Source of the DNA: an uncultured Eubacteriales bacterium
GTDB taxonomy: Bacteria > Bacillota_A > Clostridia > Christensenellales > Aristaeellaceae
Direction of reading: 5' to 3'
DNA: 7,971 nt
NCBI GenBank assembly: GCA_902803675.1
Contig: CADCQZ010000296.1
Span: forward strand, 1 to 7,971
Under the pieces are notes generated by a model, which worked only from the letters and a program-made list of their open reading frames with translations, did not search any database and was not told where the DNA came from. The position numbers were made by a program, and so were the translations under genes. This document shows, piece after piece, positions 6,620-7,971 of this stretch; positions within the stretch are counted from its first letter, which is position 1, and each line of letters opens with the position of its first letter.

Positions 6620-7498
6620 TCAATAGAACTGTCTCAGATAAGCTTCCACATCCTCCCGGGTCCCGGTGAACGGCCCGGGCGTCTCCATTTTAAGAGACAC
6701 GCAGGCGGTGGCGTACCGCAAAGCCTCATCCATGTCCGCCCCCAGGACACGCATGGCGATGTAGCTGCCGAACACCGTATCGCCCCGGCCGGTGCGGCCG
6801 CTCAGATCTCTGGATCTGACCGGATATGTGCGCATGCGGGAGCCGTCGCAGGCCAGCATCTCCGTATTGTAGGAGATAAGCACCTCCGGCACGCCCCAGG
6901 AGATGAGGATGCGCGCGGCATCGGCGCGGTCCTTTGCCCCGGTCAGTATCTCCGCTTCGGCCGCGTCGGTCTTCAGGATATCGAAATACGGCAGGTATTT
7001 CCTTTTTTCGGCCCAATCGTGAAAGGTGAGCCTGCCGGATTCGTTCCACCGCAGAAAACCCTGGATGTCGGCTGTCAGCCCGGCCTCGTTCTTCAGTTTT
7101 TCTATCAGTTCTCCGGGAAAATCCCCGTACAGCAGGCCGGCCAGATGGGTCATCTTCCGCTTTACCGGCGGCACCTCATCCGGCAGGATGGGATCGGACT
7201 GAGCGGTGCAGGAAGCCTCCCGCCGCTCCCGGTCGGGGGTAAAATACCGGTTGCACATTTGAGTGGTGCGTCCGGAGGGCAGGATGGCCATGTCCTCCGC
7301 CGGCAGATGAAAAGCCTTTATCACATCATCGTCTTCCTCAGATGCCTTGACAGCCGCGAAGACGCTCGCGCCGGCGGAGGCTGCCGCGGGGACGCAGAAA
7401 GTGACCGCTCCCCCTATGATACGGCTCTCCTCGCCGGTATAGTCGATATTCACATCCCGGGTCGCCGGGCCGAGGATCATGAGATCATAATTCTTCAT
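6620..7498 (-). CDS. PfkB-family carbohydrate kinase
   Basis: The product has 292 residues, the usual size for the ribokinase/PfkB superfamily, whose members move the gamma-phosphate of ATP to a sugar, polyol or nucleoside in the cytoplasm. GGAVTF (29-34) is the N-terminal substrate-side glycine motif and ADIQGFLR (143-150) lies in the central core. KTDAAEAEILTG (176-187) is the N/TxxE-like metal/phosphate motif. SGRTGRGDT (233-241) holds the anion-hole glycines and the catalytic base Asp240. The usual GAGD reads GRGD here. The closing ATACVSLKMETPGPF (263-277) is the typical nucleotide-side C-terminal segment. The substrate is not evident; the pattern is not close to fructose-1-phosphate kinase or classical ribokinase, and resemblance to inositol- or nucleoside-kinase-like branches is only an impression. 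An AAGGGA ribosome site sits about 7 bases before the ATG. The gene follows the GpmI-like fragment by 62 bp and ends before a strong terminator, so the two may share a transcript. Confidence 0.92.
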   Translation of the reverse strand: MKNYDLMILGPATRDVNIDYTGEESRIIGGAVTFCVPAAASAGASVFAAVKASEEDDDVIKAFHLPAEDMAILPSGRTTQMCNRYFTPDRERREASCTAQSDPILPDEVPPVKRKMTHLAGLLYGDFPGELIEKLKNEAGLTADIQGFLRWNESGRLTFHDWAEKRKYLPYFDILKTDAAEAEILTGAKDRADAARILISWGVPEVLISYNTEMLACDGSRMRTYPVRSRDLSGRTGRGDTVFGSYIAMRVLGADMDEALRYATACVSLKMETPGPFTGTREDVEAYLRQFY

Positions 7499-7560
7499 GG
7501 TCGATCCCTTCCGCCACGCTCATATCCCGCATGGACATACGTTATCAAGGGCCGCAGATA

Positions 7561-7971
7561 TCATCTGTACGGCGTGCCCTTTCCGAGCACCATGGCCTCA
7601 TACGCTCTTCGTACTTTTTCGTAATTGCCGTCCCGGTCAAGCGCGATCCCGCGCCCGACACCGTCCGCGATCCTGCCCCGCCCGATCCGGTCGAGCTCCC
7701 CTTCCAGCTCCTTGAGCAGATCCGGCGCGCTGCCGGGAGGCGTGCTGCGCCCGTCGAAAATGATGTGCAGCCAGACCGGAACGCCTTCGGCCATTTCACA
7801 GAGCATCAAAGGATAATCGATGCAGCCGTGGCTGGACCGATGGGTCAGATACGCGATGAGATGGAGCGCTTTGTCCGAAGCCCTGGCGTCATCGATAGCC
7901 TTCAGGAACACGGGATTCCGCTTAAAAGACCCGTCCCGTATCGCGTTGTCCATCCGAACATCATCCTGCGC
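7561..7971 (-). CDS. GpmI-like phosphoglycerate mutase fragment (5' end outside window, early stop)
   Basis: An open frame enters from the right edge and ends at TGA 7561-7563, giving 136 visible residues. It matches the N-terminal part of the phosphotransferase domain of 2,3-bisphosphoglycerate-independent phosphoglycerate mutase, which interconverts 3- and 2-phosphoglycerate. Matching segments are MDNAIRDGSF, LHLIAYL, SSHGCID (family VHSHID), FDGRSTPP (family DGRDTPP), GRGRIADGVGR, ALDRDGNYEKVRRAYEAMV and LGKG. The real start lies upstream: the frame stays open to 7971 and the residues before the first visible Met also fit the family. The full enzyme has about 510 residues and continues for nearly 300 more, including the metal-binding phosphatase half. 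All of that is absent, because the kinase gene begins 62 bp later. Conserved positions have also changed: the Asp of GRD is Ser, and HSH is HGC. It is probably a decayed or repurposed GpmI paralogue without mutase activity. No gene symbol is given for that reason. Confidence 0.8.
   Translation of the reverse strand, partial: AQDDVRMDNAIRDGSFKRNPVFLKAIDDARASDKALHLIAYLTHRSSHGCIDYPLMLCEMAEGVPVWLHIIFDGRSTPPGSAPDLLKELEGELDRIGRGRIADGVGRGIALDRDGNYEKVRRAYEAMVLGKGTPYR

Noticed and set aside
6460..6669. Short plus-strand frame crossing the methyltransferase-kinase gap.
   Set aside because: It runs through the kinase terminator hairpin and into the end of the kinase gene, with no ribosome site or protein-like features.
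7519..7548. Minus-strand TTGATA (7543-7548) and TATGAG (7519-7524) with an 18 bp spacer, as a possible promoter for the kinase.
   Set aside because: The -10 match is weak and the predicted start would fall inside or against the ribosome site, leaving almost no leader. Co-transcription with the upstream GpmI-like frame is simpler.

Overview
The window is a GC-rich bacterial segment with closely packed genes, good Shine-Dalgarno sequences and short intergenic gaps. The best guess is an anaerobic, gut- or rumen-type member of the Clostridia (Firmicutes). This rests on a Bacillus/Clostridium-type TopB with the TDAGREGE signature, on DUF6273 proteins, and on a secreted phosphodiester-glycosidase fused to DUF6273 through a Pro/Thr-rich linker. 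The lineage assignment is inference; no rRNA or other strong marker is present. I see no tRNA, rRNA, CRISPR array, insertion sequence, integrase or phage gene.

Left block (plus strand, 5-2614). Two tandem genes, 3 bp apart, encode secreted proteins. The first is a DUF6273-only protein. The second has a paralogous DUF6273 domain, a Pro/Thr/Glu-rich linker and a C-terminal NAGPA-type phosphodiester glycosidase domain. They look like a duplicated pair working at or outside the cell surface, probably on phosphodiester-linked glycans. The TAA just before the first ATG suggests that the operon starts upstream of the window.

Middle block (minus strand, 2618-6382, transcribed right to left). A likely three-gene operon encodes a TrmN6-like tRNA1(Val) A37 N6-methyltransferase, a YkuE/YaeI-type calcineurin-like metallophosphoesterase (2 bp gap) and DNA topoisomerase III, TopB (16 bp gap). 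A candidate extended -10 promoter lies just upstream of the methyltransferase. TopB ends only 3 bp from the convergent glycosidase gene.

Right block (minus strand, 6511-7971). A gene fragment entering from the right edge encodes part of a GpmI-like (cofactor-independent) phosphoglycerate mutase. It stops early, long before the second half of the enzyme, and carries substitutions at conserved active-site positions. A PfkB-family sugar kinase gene follows 62 bp later and ends at a clear rho-independent terminator (6511-6552), which separates this unit from the methyltransferase operon.

The strongest points for a second look are the truncated, diverged GpmI-like gene joined to a PfkB kinase and the DUF6273/phosphodiester-glycosidase pair. 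The rest looks like ordinary chromosome. I found no convincing new defence system or mobile element.
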